Of a stretch of DNA of 41,541 nucleotides, positions 23,881-34,142 are shown in pieces (position 1 is the stretch's first letter; each line of letters opens with the position of its first letter). The notes under the pieces were generated by a model. The model searched no databases, was not told the origin of the DNA, and saw only the letters and a list, made by a program, of their open reading frames with translations. Source of the stretch: Nitrospirota bacterium. Its GTDB lineage: Bacteria > Nitrospirota_A > Leptospirillia > Leptospirillales > Leptospirillaceae. Location: NCBI GenBank assembly GCA_021795275.1, contig JAJYPO010000003.1, positions 1 to 41,541 on the forward strand, given 5' to 3'. The position numbers were made by a program, and so were the translations under genes.

Positions 23881-24534
23881 TCAGAAATTGAATCCGGCCG
23901 TGACCGGGATGTACCAGAGGGCGTTCTGGCTGGATTGGGCATGAGGGATGGAGTCGGGCAGATAGGCCAGCTTCACCTCGACGAAGACCCAGTCGAAGTT
24001 GACCCCGAGACCGACGTCCCCATAGGCGGACCAGGCGTTGGTGGAGCCCTTCCCTGACAGAGTCGGGGAGGTGTTGTTGGGGAGGTCGAGCTGGTAGGCC
24101 GCCCCGGCGTCGACGGCGGCATAGAGGTAGTAGTCCGGTCCCCCGTAAAGCTTCGCCTCGAAGCCTCCGGTCAGGGGAGCCGATTCCATCGATCCGGTTA
24201 CGGGGCTCTTCAATTGATAGAAATTCCCCTGGGCCATCACCCGAAAGGCCAGGACGTCGTTGAACCAGTAGGCGGTCCCGATTCCCGCTCCGTAGCCGTT
24301 CTGGAGCGTGTTCGCAAAGGTCAGGCTTGGCTGGCCAGCGCCTGAATAAACATTTCCCGTGTTGGGCGAGACGAGGTCGTAGTTTCCGAAGATCATGAGA
24401 TCCCAGACGCCCGGGCCCGAGGTCACTGCGTAGCTCTTTGCAGGGGAGAGAAGTCCGGCCAGAAGGATGGCCAGCGCAAGGAGTCCCCCCTTCCATCCGG
24501 CTGGGCTCCGGTGAAGGTCAGATCGATTTTTCAT
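23881..24534 (-). CDS. Outer-membrane beta-barrel protein (OmpW/Omp_b-brl type)
   Basis: 217 residues: signal peptide (GLLALAILLAGLLSPAKSYA), then alternating amphipathic strands rich in Gly and aromatics (DLMIFGNYDLV, GYGAGIGTAYWF, FRVMAQGNFYQL, GGFEAKLYGGPDYYLYAAVDAGAAYQL, AYGDVGLGVNFDWVFVEVKLAYL) and a terminal ALWYIPVTAGFNF ending in Phe, the usual barrel-insertion signal. That is the profile of an eight-stranded outer-membrane porin-like protein. The exact family is not certain. The ATG has AAGGAG upstream. The 24535-24732 gap contains a possible promoter (TTGTAA-17-TAAAAC on the minus strand) and no other gene. Confidence 0.75.
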   Translation of the reverse strand: MKNRSDLHRSPAGWKGGLLALAILLAGLLSPAKSYAVTSGPGVWDLMIFGNYDLVSPNTGNVYSGAGQPSLTFANTLQNGYGAGIGTAYWFNDVLAFRVMAQGNFYQLKSPVTGSMESAPLTGGFEAKLYGGPDYYLYAAVDAGAAYQLDLPNNTSPTLSGKGSTNAWSAYGDVGLGVNFDWVFVEVKLAYLPDSIPHAQSSQNALWYIPVTAGFNF

Positions 24535-24732
24535 GGCAATCTCCTTGGAAAATGTTTTAGGGACATAAAACAGCTCTTACAATGTCACTCATCGGAAGGA
24601 ATTCGGAAAAGTTTAGGCGGGAGGAGAAGAGGATTCAAACGATTGTGTCTGCCCGTAAAGTTATTCATCTCAGAAGGACCTCCCCATGGGGGGCCTGGCC
24701 TGTAAACGGAAAGGGACGGGTGCTTCTCCGGA

Positions 24733-25776
24733 TCATGCTCCTGGATTGTCGTGGCCATGGCGTTCGACGATGGAGCGGGCGAGACGGACCGCCTCGACAA
24801 GGCTTCCGGGCTGGGCCAGCCCCTTGCCGACAATGTTGTAGGCCGTTCCGTGGTCGACGGAGGTCCGGAGGATGGGGAGGCCGATCGTGACGTTCACCGC
24901 CTTTCCGAACCCCATAAGCTTGAGGGGAATCAGCCCCTGGTCGTGATATTGGGCCACCACGATGGCGTAGTCGCCCCGCGAGGCCTTGTGAAAGAGCGTA
25001 TCCGCCGGCAGGGGGCCTTCGACGTCCAGCCCTTCGGAACGGGCCTCCATGACGGCCGGAAAGATGATCCGCTCCTCCTCGTCCCCGAAGAGGGAAGCTT
25101 CTCCGGCGTGGGGGTTGAGGGCCGCGACGGCGATCTTCGTCTCGGAGACCCCCAGAAGTCTCAGCGCTTCCCCTGCGAGGCGGATGGTCTCGACCTCCCG
25201 TTCGACGGAGAGGCGGGAGGGAACCTCCCTGAGGGCGATGTGGATCGTGACGAGAATCACGCGCAGCGGTCCTCCGACGAGCATCATCCCGACCCGCGGC
25301 GTGTTTGTGAGCGCGGCGATGAGTTCGGTGTGGCCAGGGTAGTTGTATCCGGCCGACCGGAGTGCGACCTTCGTCAGCGGGGCGGTGGTCATGGCCGCGA
25401 TCCGCCTTTCCATGGCGAGGTCGACCGCCGTCTTGACGCACGCGTACGACCATCGTCCGGAGGCCACCGACGGTTGACCCGGCTGGACCGGTTCGAGGCC
25501 GGAGGGATCGGAGGGAGGGAGAACGGAAAGAACCGAGGGGTCGTTGGGGGCTTCGGCCGGGTCCCGTATGGTCTGGACAAGGAGCTCGGGGGCGTAGCGC
25601 CGGGCCGTTTCCGTGATCAGCTCGCTGTCGCCGATCACGAGTTTCCTGATTCCGGAGATGTCCTTGTGCGTCCATCCCTTCACGATGATCTCGGGGCCGA
25701 TTCCGGCCGGGTCCCCCATGGTGATGGCAAAGGGGGCGCGGCGGTTGAAAGTGTCAACGGGAGACGGCGCTGTCAT
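24733..25776 (-). CDS. pdxA: 4-hydroxythreonine-4-phosphate dehydrogenase (pyridoxal phosphate synthesis)
   Basis: PdxA oxidises 4-phosphohydroxy-L-threonine in the DXP-dependent vitamin B6 pathway. 347 residues, slightly longer than usual. Landmarks are ITMGDPAGIGPEI near the N-terminus, TTAPLTKVAL, the metal-binding His in YPGHTEL, NPHAGE (His) and VAQYHDQGLIPLKLMGF (His), and the terminal IGLPILRTSVDHGTAYNIVGKG. The start ATG at 25774-25776 lies inside the CDF gene (23-nt overlap), so the gene ends the rsmA-to-pdxA cluster. The last residues ERHGHDNPGA are unremarkable. Confidence 0.93.
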   Translation of the reverse strand: MTAPSPVDTFNRRAPFAITMGDPAGIGPEIIVKGWTHKDISGIRKLVIGDSELITETARRYAPELLVQTIRDPAEAPNDPSVLSVLPPSDPSGLEPVQPGQPSVASGRWSYACVKTAVDLAMERRIAAMTTAPLTKVALRSAGYNYPGHTELIAALTNTPRVGMMLVGGPLRVILVTIHIALREVPSRLSVEREVETIRLAGEALRLLGVSETKIAVAALNPHAGEASLFGDEEERIIFPAVMEARSEGLDVEGPLPADTLFHKASRGDYAIVVAQYHDQGLIPLKLMGFGKAVNVTIGLPILRTSVDHGTAYNIVGKGLAQPGSLVEAVRLARSIVERHGHDNPGA

Positions 25777-26665
25777 GGGAATCCTCCTGATCGGGTTCGA
25801 TATGGACGACGACTTCGACCACCGCCGGGAAATGCTCCCGGATGCGCGACTCGATGCGGTGGGCGATTTCGTGGGCGGAAAGAACGGTCATGTTCTTCGG
25901 AACATGGACGTTCAGATCCATTGTAATACGATTTTGGGATCCGCGCGCCCGGATGTTGTGGCAGTCCACCACGCCGGGAGTTTCGCGGACGAGTGAGGCG
26001 ATCTCCTCCGGAGGGAGGGGGGAATGGTCCGAGAGGACCTTCGCTCCCTCCCGCAGGAGATGGAATCCGGCCTGGCCGATCAGTCCGGCGATCAGAACCC
26101 CGATCACCGGATCGGCGGATTCGACGCCCAGGGACGAGAGGAAGAGGCCGAGCAGGACGGAGCCGGAGGCCATGAGGTCGGAGCGGATGTGCGTGGCGTC
26201 GGCAGCGACGATCGCGTCGCCCGTCTCCCGGGCTACCCTCTTTTCTCCATAATAGAGCAGTGTCTGGAGTGTGATCGATGCCCCCATCACCAGAACGGAA
26301 GAGAGGCCCACGACGGGGCTCGTGTGGGATTTGAACTGGGCGTAGCTGTGCGAGAGGACCTCGTATCCCGTAAAGAAGAGAATTAGCCCCACCGCCGCCT
26401 GGGTCAGGGGTTCGTACTTCGAGTGGCCGTAAGGGTGGTCCGCATCTGGGGGCCGTTGGGCGGCGAAGGAGCCCAGGAGGCAGAGAAGGTCGGAGAGGGA
26501 GTCGAGAAGGGAGTGATAACCGTCCGCCAGCATTCCCACCGAGTGAATGCGATGGCCCCAGACGATCTTCAGGCCGGAGAGGGTCATGTTGACCGCCAGC
26601 GCGGCCGACAGAATCCGGACCGGCGTTCCCAGAAGAAACCCCGGAGCAGGGGCGGGGGGGCTCAC
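25754..26665 (-). CDS. Cation diffusion facilitator (CDF) divalent-metal transporter
   Basis: 303 residues with the six-helix CDF layout. Metal-site motifs are visible in helix 2 (ADGYHSLLDSLSD), the loop HPYGHSKYE, and helix 5 (DATHIRSDLMAS). The cytoplasmic C-terminal dimer domain contains VDCHNIRARGSQ, ITMDLNVHVPKNMTVLSAHEIAHRIE and VVVHIEPD. The HxxxD pattern in both TM2 and TM5 resembles the Zn/Fe/Mn-exporting classes; the metal is not determined by sequence. The GTG start at 26663-26665 overlaps the uvrA stop as GTGA, so it is cotranscribed with DNA repair and B6 genes. Confidence 0.9.
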   Translation of the reverse strand: MSPPAPAPGFLLGTPVRILSAALAVNMTLSGLKIVWGHRIHSVGMLADGYHSLLDSLSDLLCLLGSFAAQRPPDADHPYGHSKYEPLTQAAVGLILFFTGYEVLSHSYAQFKSHTSPVVGLSSVLVMGASITLQTLLYYGEKRVARETGDAIVAADATHIRSDLMASGSVLLGLFLSSLGVESADPVIGVLIAGLIGQAGFHLLREGAKVLSDHSPLPPEEIASLVRETPGVVDCHNIRARGSQNRITMDLNVHVPKNMTVLSAHEIAHRIESRIREHFPAVVEVVVHIEPDQEDSHDSAVSR

Positions 26666-29532
26666 TTCTTCGCATCCCTTCGCGCCGCATGTTCCCGGAG
26701 CGCCTGGCCGGTGTAGGAGGCTTCATGACGCATGACCTCTTCGGGGGTCCCGGTGACGACGAGGCGCCCTCCGCGCTCCCCTCCCTCGGGACCGAGGTCG
26801 ATCAGGTGGTCGGCATTGGCGATGACGTCGATGTTGTGCTCGATGACGACCACGGTGTTGCCCGCCGAGACGAGGGCGTCGAGGGTGTCGAGAAGCTTCT
26901 GGATGTCCGCGAAGTGAAGGCCGGTGGTCGGCTCGTCCAGAATGTAGAGAGTATTGCCGGTCGCGCGTCGGGCGAGTTCCCGGGAGAGCTTGACCCGCTG
27001 GGCCTCACCTCCGGAGAGGGTCGTCGCCGACTGACCCAGGTGGATATACCCCAGTCCGACTTCCCGAAGGGTGTCGAGTTTTCCCGCGATGGAAGGGACG
27101 GCCGAGAAAAAGTCGTAGGCGTCGTCGACCGTCATCTCGAGAATGTCGGCGATCGATCGTCCGCGGTAGCGGATTTCGAGGGTTTCCCGGTTGTACCGTG
27201 CCCCTCGGCAGAGGTCGCACACCACATAGACATCGGGGAGGAAATGCATCTCGATCTTGATGACCCCGTCCCCCTGGCATGCCTCGCAGCGGCCCCCCTT
27301 CACGTTGAAGCTGAAACGACCGGGATCGTATCCCCGGGCCCGCGAATCCGGGACCTGGGAATAGAGCTCCCGGACCGGCGTGAAGAGGCCGGTGTAGGTG
27401 GCGGGGTTGGATCGGGGGGTCCGTCCGATGGGGGACTGATCGATGTGGACCACCTTGTCGATCCGGTCCACTCCCCGGATCTCGCGGCACTGGCCGGGCC
27501 GCTCACGGCTTCCGTAGAAAAGGCGGGCCAGCCGGTTGTAGAGGACATCCAGGACGAGGGTGCTTTTCCCCGATCCGGAGACACCGGTCACGACCGTGAG
27601 GAGTCCCAGGGGAAAGGAGACATCGATTCCCTTGAGGTTGTGCTCGGTCGCTCCGACCAGTGTGAGGACGCCCTTCCGGGTCCGGGGGGACGTTTTGCGG
27701 ACGATCGACCGGGTTCCGGAGAGGTAGGCCCCCGTGATCGAACGGGGATTGGCCATGATCTCGGCCGGGGTGCCCTGGGCCAGGACCTCCCCCCCCAGAC
27801 GCCCGGCGCCGGGCCCCATGTCGATGACATGGTCGGCCATGGAGATGGTCTCCTCGTCATGCTCGACCACCACGACGGAGTTCCCGAGATCCCGAAGGTG
27901 GAACAGCGTGTCCAGGAGTTTCTTGTTGTCCCGGGGATGGAGGCCGATCGAGGGTTCGTCGAGGATGTAGAGGACTCCCGTGAGCCCCGCACCGATCTGG
28001 GTTGCGAGCCGGATCCTCTGGGACTCCCCTCCCGACAGGGTCTGGGCCGACCGGGAGAGCGTCAGGTAGTCGACCCCCACCTCGGCCAGGAAGGACAGGC
28101 GACCGCGGATCTCCCGGAGGATCTTCCGGGCGATCTGCTCCTCCTTTTCGGAGAGGGTCAGCCGCTCGAAAAAGGCGAGGGCATCGTGGACGGAGAGAGA
28201 GGAGAGGGCGTGGATGTTCATGCCGCCCACCGTCACGGCGAGGCTCTCACGCTTGAGACGGGCCCCCTGGCAGGAGGGGCAGGGTTTTTCGGAGAGCACC
28301 GACTCGAGCTCCCCCCTCGCCCAGGCGCCGATCTGGGTACTCTTGTGAAGGGCTCCCAGGATCGGAACCAGACCCTCGAAACCTCCCCGTGCCGACGGCT
28401 TCCCGGACAGCTCCGAGCGGGGATGGGAGGCGGTTCCGTGAAGAAGCTCCTCCAGAAAGGCCGGATCCATCTTGGAGAAGGGGGTCACCGGCTTCATCTC
28501 CCGCTCCTCCATGAAGCGCAGGAGACGGGTCCGGACCGCGGTCAGGTTCCGGCTTTCGAGGATCCGGATCCCCCCTTCCGCGAGAGAAAGGTCGGGGTGG
28601 GGGATCAGGAGGGCTGGGTCGACCTCCATGAGAACCCCGATGCCCAGACATTCGGGACAGGCACCATAGGGGGAGTTGAAGCTGAAGAGCTTGGGGGCAA
28701 GCTCCGGAAGGCTGATGTTGCATACCGTGCAGGCCTCGGTTTCGGAGAGAATCTGGTCCTCGGAGACGCCGGGCTCCCCCGGCTTTTCGGGGAGATGGAG
28801 CACCACCCGCCCCTGCCCCTCGCGGAGGCCAGTGGCCAGACTGTCCGCCAGACGCTGGGCGTTGTCCGCCCGGACGGAGAGCCGGTCGACCACGATCTCG
28901 AGGCTGTGGGCCTTTTTCTTGTCGATTTCGGGGACCTCTTCCAAATCGTAGATTCGACCGTCGAGACGGACCCGGGTGTAGCCTTCCCGGGCGATCCGGG
29001 CGAGCTCCTTGCGGGCCTCCCCCTTTCGTCCGGAGACGGTCGGAGCCAGGATCATGAAGCGTGTCCCTTCGGGAAGGGACTGGATCTGGTCGACCATCTG
29101 GGAGATGGTCTGGGCCGTGACGGGCCGTCCGCAGACCGGACAGTGGGGATGCCCGGTCCGGGCGAAGAGGAGTCTCAGGTAGTCATGGATCTCGGTGACG
29201 GTGCCCACCGTGGAGCGGGGGTTCCGTGATGTGACCTTCTGGTCGATGGCGATCGCGGGCGAAAGCCCTTCGATGGAGTCGACGTCGGGCTTGTCCATCA
29301 TTTCCAGAAACTGGCGGACATAGGCGGACAGCGATTCGACGTAGCGGCGCTGGCCCTCGGCGTAGAGCGTGTCGAAGGCGAGCGAGCTCTTTCCCGAGCC
29401 GGAGAGTCCTGTGATGACCACCAGACGGTTTCTCGGAATCTCGAGATCGAAGTTCTTGAGGTTGTGCTGGCGGACTCCCTTGAGGGCGATGACCTCCAGG
29501 GACGACTGTGGGGAAGGGGCGGACAGTGACAT
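26662..29532 (-). CDS. uvrA: UvrABC excinuclease subunit A
   Basis: UvrA recognises DNA damage for nucleotide-excision repair and loads UvrB. 956 residues, full length. Two ABC ATPase modules: Walker A GLSGSGKS (42-49) and GVSGSGKS in the second half, with [14 protein letters not shown] and [15 protein letters not shown] signatures and [17 protein letters not shown] Walker B regions. Zinc-binding pairs are seen as [14 protein letters not shown]...CPECLG, and CEACQGDG...[10 protein letters not shown]. The ATG overlaps the lolA stop as TGATG and the stop overlaps the CDF start. No UvrB or UvrC is nearby. Confidence 0.96.
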   Translation of the reverse strand: MSLSAPSPQSSLEVIALKGVRQHNLKNFDLEIPRNRLVVITGLSGSGKSSLAFDTLYAEGQRRYVESLSAYVRQFLEMMDKPDVDSIEGLSPAIAIDQKVTSRNPRSTVGTVTEIHDYLRLLFARTGHPHCPVCGRPVTAQTISQMVDQIQSLPEGTRFMILAPTVSGRKGEARKELARIAREGYTRVRLDGRIYDLEEVPEIDKKKAHSLEIVVDRLSVRADNAQRLADSLATGLREGQGRVVLHLPEKPGEPGVSEDQILSETEACTVCNISLPELAPKLFSFNSPYGACPECLGIGVLMEVDPALLIPHPDLSLAEGGIRILESRNLTAVRTRLLRFMEEREMKPVTPFSKMDPAFLEELLHGTASHPRSELSGKPSARGGFEGLVPILGALHKSTQIGAWARGELESVLSEKPCPSCQGARLKRESLAVTVGGMNIHALSSLSVHDALAFFERLTLSEKEEQIARKILREIRGRLSFLAEVGVDYLTLSRSAQTLSGGESQRIRLATQIGAGLTGVLYILDEPSIGLHPRDNKKLLDTLFHLRDLGNSVVVVEHDEETISMADHVIDMGPGAGRLGGEVLAQGTPAEIMANPRSITGAYLSGTRSIVRKTSPRTRKGVLTLVGATEHNLKGIDVSFPLGLLTVVTGVSGSGKSTLVLDVLYNRLARLFYGSRERPGQCREIRGVDRIDKVVHIDQSPIGRTPRSNPATYTGLFTPVRELYSQVPDSRARGYDPGRFSFNVKGGRCEACQGDGVIKIEMHFLPDVYVVCDLCRGARYNRETLEIRYRGRSIADILEMTVDDAYDFFSAVPSIAGKLDTLREVGLGYIHLGQSATTLSGGEAQRVKLSRELARRATGNTLYILDEPTTGLHFADIQKLLDTLDALVSAGNTVVVIEHNIDVIANADHLIDLGPEGGERGGRLVVTGTPEEVMRHEASYTGQALREHAARRDAKK

Positions 29533-30251
29533 CAGAATGCTCCCGGAACTTCGGCCGAGGTCGTCCCTTCGGGGACGGTGACGGTCAGATCGCGCCCGGG
29601 AACGTGGGAGAGCACCCTGAACCTCCGGAGCCGGATCCCGAGGTGGGTTCCGTTCTGCTCCATGAAGAGAAGGTCGGTCAGGACCCCTTCACCCTTCAGG
29701 AGGGTCAGCCGGGCCTGGGCCAGATGGGGATCGGGGTGGCGGGGGATGAGGACGATGGAAATCCTGTCCCCTTTTTTCTCGGATCCGGTGCCTTCCGGAC
29801 GGACGAAAAACCATTTCGATATCTCGGGGATGGAGGCAAGGAGAATGGCGGGAGTCTCGGGGATCCGGTGCTTCCGGATCGTCTTGAGGAGCACCTGCCG
29901 GTTCTGGGGAACGTAGAGGGCCATCCGGTTTCCGTCGAGCTTGAGCCACTGGCCGGGAGGGGTCGAATAGCGGAGGATCATCAGCCCCGGGGAGCGATAG
30001 ACGAGGACTCCCTCGGAGCGGTTCCCGGAAGTTCCGGGGGCCCCCAGCGTCTGGACGAAATCGCTGGTGAATCCGGCTCCGGACTTGACGTTCCTGATCA
30101 GTAGGCCGAGCTCGCCCTGTCCCGGCTGCTCCGAAGCGCCCCGTGCCCTGTCGACCGGCCCGAGGGAAATCAGAAACAGGAGGCCGGCAAGGAGAATCAG
30201 GCGGCCTCCGACCTTTCGGATGGTCCCAAAGAAAAATCCCGGATCAGTCAT
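29532..30251 (-). CDS. lolA: LolA-like periplasmic lipoprotein carrier
   Basis: LolA carries lipoproteins from the inner to the outer membrane. 239 residues: signal sequence ([22 protein letters not shown]), then the LolA pattern with [58 protein letters not shown] (segments [33 protein letters not shown]). The homology is to the fold rather than to close sequence. The ATG at 30249-30251 overlaps the ftsK stop by eight bases. Placement directly after ftsK is the classical ftsK-lolA order. Confidence 0.85.
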   Translation of the reverse strand: MTDPGFFFGTIRKVGGRLILLAGLLFLISLGPVDRARGASEQPGQGELGLLIRNVKSGAGFTSDFVQTLGAPGTSGNRSEGVLVYRSPGLMILRYSTPPGQWLKLDGNRMALYVPQNRQVLLKTIRKHRIPETPAILLASIPEISKWFFVRPEGTGSEKKGDRISIVLIPRHPDPHLAQARLTLLKGEGVLTDLLFMEQNGTHLGIRLRRFRVLSHVPGRDLTVTVPEGTTSAEVPGAF

Positions 30252-32427
30252 GGTGCTCGAATCCTTTCAGTAGGGGGCGTGGCCGGCTCGTGCCGTCGGA
30301 AGGTCCGATGACTCCCTCCGATTCCATCCGGTCGATCAGGCGCGCAGCCCTGTTGTATCCGATGCGAAGATGGCGCTGGATCAATGAGGTCGAGGCTTTT
30401 TTCTGCCGCACCACCACCGACAGGGCCTCCTGGTAGAGCCCCTCCTCCTCGGGATCGTTCTCTCCGGAGCCGAGAGGATCGCCTTCGGACTCCTTCCCGG
30501 AGCCTCCCGAAAGGATCTGTGTCTCCTCCGGAAGCGGTGCGGGCGGGGGCATCCGGCGCCAGAATTCGACGACCCGGTGGACTTCGTCTTCGGAAATGTA
30601 GGATCCGTGAAGCCTCCGGACGACGTCCGAGCCGGGAGGCTTGATCAGCATGTCGCCGGCTCCCAGGAGAAACTCGGCTCCGCCGGTGTCGAGAATGACC
30701 CGGGAGTCGATCTGGCTCGAGACCTGGAAGGCGATCTTTGTGGGAATGTTGGTCTTGATGAGGCCGGTCACCACCTGGGCGGAGGGGCGCTGTGTGGCCA
30801 GGACAAGATGGATGCCTGCGGCCCGGGCCATCTGGGCCAGGCGGATGATCGGAGGCTCGACCTCCTTCTTTTGCGAAAGCATCAGATCGGCCAGTTCGTC
30901 GATCACCACCACGATGTATGGGAAGGCCTTTTCGGGCGGGACCGCCTTCCTGAATTCCGTGATGTTCTTCACCCCCTCGTCCTTCATGAGGTCGTACCTC
31001 CGGAGCATCTCCCCCACGAGGGCCCGGAGGCGGACCACCGCGAGGCCCGGTTCGGTGACGACGGGGCCCAGGAGATGGGGGATCCCCTCGTAGGGGGCCA
31101 TCTCGAGGCGCTTGGGATCGATCATGAGAAGACGGACGTCCTCGGGGCCGTTCTTCATGAGAAGGCTTGCGATGATCCCGTTCAGACAGACCGACTTCCC
31201 TGTGCCCGTCGCTCCGGCGACCAGTAGGTGGGGCATCCGGGCAAGGTCGGAGGCGTAGGGCTCTCCGGCCACCGTTTTTCCGATCGCCAGGGCCAGGGGG
31301 GAAGGAATGGCCCGAAAGGAAAGGCTCTCGTAGATCTCCCGGAAGGAAACCGGGGCGCGGCGTGGATTCGGAACCTCGATTCCGATGGTGGACTTGTCCG
31401 GAACGGGGACCTGGATGCGGACCTGCGGAACCTTGAGGGTCAGGGCGAGCTCGCTCGCCAGCCCCGTGACCCGGTTGACTTTGAGTCCCGGAGACGGCGC
31501 GAATTCGAAGAGGGTGATGACGGGACCCGTCTGGGAGCCGGCCATCCGGCCCGACACCTGGTAGATGCGGAAGAATTCGGCCAGCGTCTTCTGGGTCTCC
31601 TGGATGAAGGCGTCCGTATCCGGAGTCTCCGATCCCGGAGTATCGAGGAGGGAGGTCGGCGGGGTCCGGGCATCGGGGGGGATTTCAAGAAGAACCGGAG
31701 ATTTTCTGGGCGGCAGCGCGGGCGAAGGCCGGGGGAGGACGGCGGAGGGTTCGGAAAGCGGGTCCGGTCCGTCCGGGACGGCGGGGATTGGCCCGGGATC
31801 CGCTGCCGGTTTCGGGAGGTCAGGGGAAGGGGGCCCTGCCGGTCTTCTCCGGGAGAAAAGGTGTCGACCCGATTCCAGAAGATCCCGAAGCTTCGGCAAA
31901 CTCCTGACCGGGAGATGCGAGAGGAGGAGAAGGAATCCCCCCAGAGTCATCGTCCCGAAGAGGAGGATGACTCCGGCCCTGTTCAGAAGAGGGAGAAACT
32001 CCCGGAGAAGGACCGTCCCGAGGAGTCCCCCCGGGGGATAGGGGGCCGGAAGGGGGGCGCTCCGGAAGGAAGCCAGAAGCGGAGGGAGGCCGGCAAGCAG
32101 AAAGGAGGTTCCGGCCAGGGTCGCGAAGGAGGGCTTCCACCCCCGAAGTCGGGATGCCGCGTGCAGAAACAGGAGGAGGGGCAGGACGAGCGCCGGAAGG
32201 CCGATGAAGGAATAGAGGAGGTCGGCCGTCGTCGCACCGGCCAGCCCGAACAGGTTCGCCGCCCGGGGCCCGGTCGAACCCGTGAAAAGGGAGGGATCGT
32301 CCGGGTGAAGGGTCACAAGGGCGCCTCCGACGAAAAGGGCCAGCGCTCCTTCGAAAAGGGGAAGAGCCAGCCTCGCCGTCCCGCCTGAAGGACGGGGCTC
32401 CCGGGAGGGAGAGTCCGGAAGGTTCAC
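30244..32427 (-). CDS. ftsK: DNA translocase FtsK
   Basis: FtsK anchors at the division septum and pumps chromosome ends for dimer resolution. 727 residues, a short version. Four N-terminal membrane helices (about 20-180) are followed by a proline-rich linker, then the RecA-like motor with the Walker A LVAGATGTGKSVCLNG and Walker B VVVIDELADLM, and LATQRPSAQVVTGLIKTNIPTKIAF. The C-terminal gamma winged-helix (VVRQKKASTSLIQRHLRIGYNRAARLIDRMESEGVIGP, i.e. IQRHLRIGYNRAARL) recognises KOPS-type sequences. The GTG start at 32425-32427 lies one base after the RNase J stop. Confidence 0.95.
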   Translation of the reverse strand: MNLPDSPSREPRPSGGTARLALPLFEGALALFVGGALVTLHPDDPSLFTGSTGPRAANLFGLAGATTADLLYSFIGLPALVLPLLLFLHAASRLRGWKPSFATLAGTSFLLAGLPPLLASFRSAPLPAPYPPGGLLGTVLLREFLPLLNRAGVILLFGTMTLGGFLLLLSHLPVRSLPKLRDLLESGRHLFSRRRPAGPPSPDLPKPAADPGPIPAVPDGPDPLSEPSAVLPRPSPALPPRKSPVLLEIPPDARTPPTSLLDTPGSETPDTDAFIQETQKTLAEFFRIYQVSGRMAGSQTGPVITLFEFAPSPGLKVNRVTGLASELALTLKVPQVRIQVPVPDKSTIGIEVPNPRRAPVSFREIYESLSFRAIPSPLALAIGKTVAGEPYASDLARMPHLLVAGATGTGKSVCLNGIIASLLMKNGPEDVRLLMIDPKRLEMAPYEGIPHLLGPVVTEPGLAVVRLRALVGEMLRRYDLMKDEGVKNITEFRKAVPPEKAFPYIVVVIDELADLMLSQKKEVEPPIIRLAQMARAAGIHLVLATQRPSAQVVTGLIKTNIPTKIAFQVSSQIDSRVILDTGGAEFLLGAGDMLIKPPGSDVVRRLHGSYISEDEVHRVVEFWRRMPPPAPLPEETQILSGGSGKESEGDPLGSGENDPEEEGLYQEALSVVVRQKKASTSLIQRHLRIGYNRAARLIDRMESEGVIGPSDGTSRPRPLLKGFEHHD

Positions 32428-32428
32428 G

Positions 32429-34120
32429 TCAGGTCTCGAGTATGACAGGAAGAATCATCGGATCCCTGTCGAACTGTTTCTTGAAATACCTACGAAGGTG
32501 ATTGTGGATGCGGGTTTTGAGGGCCGGCATCTCGCTGCGGATTTCGGGCTCGGCCCCGTCGAGGGCCACGAGAACCTGGGAGCGGATCAGTCCGTCCATC
32601 TCCTGGGAGCGCTCGGAAGGGGAGACGCCCCGGGAAAAGACCTCGGGACCGATCAGCACCTGCCCGTCCTGTCGGGACAGCCCCAGGATGACCATCACCA
32701 TTCCGTCGGAGGCCAGGCGCTTCCGGTCGCGGATGACCCCTTCGCCGATGTCGCCCACGCTTTTGCCGTCGATCAGGGTCCGACCGGTGCGGACCCGCTC
32801 GAGAAGACGGCCGGAAAGAGGGTCGAGCTCGAGGACATCCCCGTTTTCGATCACGTGGATGCGTTCGTCGGGGATCCCCATCTTGCGGGCCGTTCTGGCA
32901 TGGGCGGAGAGATGTCGGAACTCTCCATGGATGGGCACGAAATGGCGCGGGCGGAGCATCCGGATCATGAGCTTCTGGTCCTCCGCGCTGGCATGGCCCG
33001 AGACGTGGATGTCCGAGATGGCGCGATAGTGGACGGTCGCGCCCTTCCGGAGGAGGAGGTTGATGATCCGGTCGATGGCCCGCTCGTTCCCCGGGATGAC
33101 CCGCGACGAGAGGAGAACGGTGTCTCCGGGACCGATGGCGATATGCTTGTGGTCGTTCACCGCCATCCGGAACAGCCCGCTCATCGCCTCGCCCTGGCTT
33201 CCTGTGGTCAGGATGGTGATCTTTTCCGGTGGATGGGAGGAGGCGGCTTCGACCTTGACGACCCGGTCGGCGGGGATGTGGAGGTGGCCCAGTTCAGTGG
33301 CCACCCGGTAGTTGTTCTCCATGGAGCGTCCCGTGAAGACGATGTTCCGGCCATGGCGCAGGGAGACGTCCGCAACCTGCTGCAGCCGGTGGATATTCGA
33401 GGAAAACGTGGAGACGATCACCCGGCCGGGCGCGTTCTGGACGAAGCGGTCGAGATTTTCCCCCACGAGCTTCTCGGAGAGGGAAAGACCCTCCTTTTCG
33501 GAATTCGTGCTGTCGGAGAGGAGGGCGAGGATGCCTTCTTCCCCGAGGGCGCAGAAGCGGTGGAGGTCGAAGTGGAGGTCGTCGATGGGAGTGAGGTCGA
33601 TCTTGAAGTCGCCGGTATGAAGGACCGTGCCAGCAGGCGTCCGGATGGCGAAGGCGACGCCGTCGGCGATCGAGTGCGTGATCCGGATAGGCTCCACGCT
33701 GAAGGGGCCCATCGTGTATTCCTGTCGCGGGGTCAGGGGAATCAGCTTCGGCATGTCGTCGGCCTTGCGGGTCTGCCTGAGCTTCGATTCGAGAAGGCCG
33801 AGCGTCAAAGGGGTTCCAAGGACGGGGACGTCAAACTCCCGGAGAAAATAGGGGACAGCCCCGATGTGGTCTTCATGGCCATGGGTCAGAAAGAGGCCCA
33901 GGATCCTCTCCCGGTTCTCGGTCAGGTAGGCGAAGTCGGGAATGATCAGGTCAATTCCGAGAAGGTCGTCTTCGGGAAACAGAACGCCGCAGTCGACGAC
34001 GATGATGCGACCTTCGGTCTCGTAGACGGTCATATTCATGCCGACCTCTCCGATTCCTCCGAGGGGGATGATGCGGAGAGAGGGGAGGGAAGAGGGCGGT
34101 GCGGCAGTGTGGTCGGTCAA
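32429..34120 (-). CDS. rnj: Ribonuclease J (metallo-beta-lactamase/beta-CASP RNase)
   Basis: RNase J is a 5'-3' exo- and endoribonuclease for mRNA turnover and rRNA processing. 563 residues. The metal motif THGHEDHIGA (His80, His82, Asp84, His85), the beta-CASP stretch LLSDSTNSEKEGLS, STFSSNIHRLQQ and the motif C region SGHASAEDQKLMIRMLRPRHFVPIHGE (HASAEDQ and PIHGE) are present, plus the C-terminal dimer domain. TTG start at 34118-34120 is supported by a strong AGGAGG just upstream. It lies 22 nt after rsmA. The co-occurrence with RNase Y at the right end shows a Bacillus-like RNA-decay set in a Gram-negative envelope. Confidence 0.94.
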   Translation of the reverse strand: MTDHTAAPPSSLPSLRIIPLGGIGEVGMNMTVYETEGRIIVVDCGVLFPEDDLLGIDLIIPDFAYLTENRERILGLFLTHGHEDHIGAVPYFLREFDVPVLGTPLTLGLLESKLRQTRKADDMPKLIPLTPRQEYTMGPFSVEPIRITHSIADGVAFAIRTPAGTVLHTGDFKIDLTPIDDLHFDLHRFCALGEEGILALLSDSTNSEKEGLSLSEKLVGENLDRFVQNAPGRVIVSTFSSNIHRLQQVADVSLRHGRNIVFTGRSMENNYRVATELGHLHIPADRVVKVEAASSHPPEKITILTTGSQGEAMSGLFRMAVNDHKHIAIGPGDTVLLSSRVIPGNERAIDRIINLLLRKGATVHYRAISDIHVSGHASAEDQKLMIRMLRPRHFVPIHGEFRHLSAHARTARKMGIPDERIHVIENGDVLELDPLSGRLLERVRTGRTLIDGKSVGDIGEGVIRDRKRLASDGMVMVILGLSRQDGQVLIGPEVFSRGVSPSERSQEMDGLIRSQVLVALDGAEPEIRSEMPALKTRIHNHLRRYFKKQFDRDPMILPVILET

Positions 34121-34142
34121 AAGATCCTCCTGTAAAAATCGT

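Noticed and set aside
26689..29229. Long open frame of 846 codons on the plus strand opposite uvrA
   Set aside because: It is the complementary reading of a conserved uvrA in G+C-rich DNA, with low-complexity Gly/Asp/Val/Glu composition and no domain.
32498..34135. 545-codon plus-strand frame opposite RNase J
   Set aside because: Shadow of a conserved gene; no ribosome-binding site or recognisable motif.
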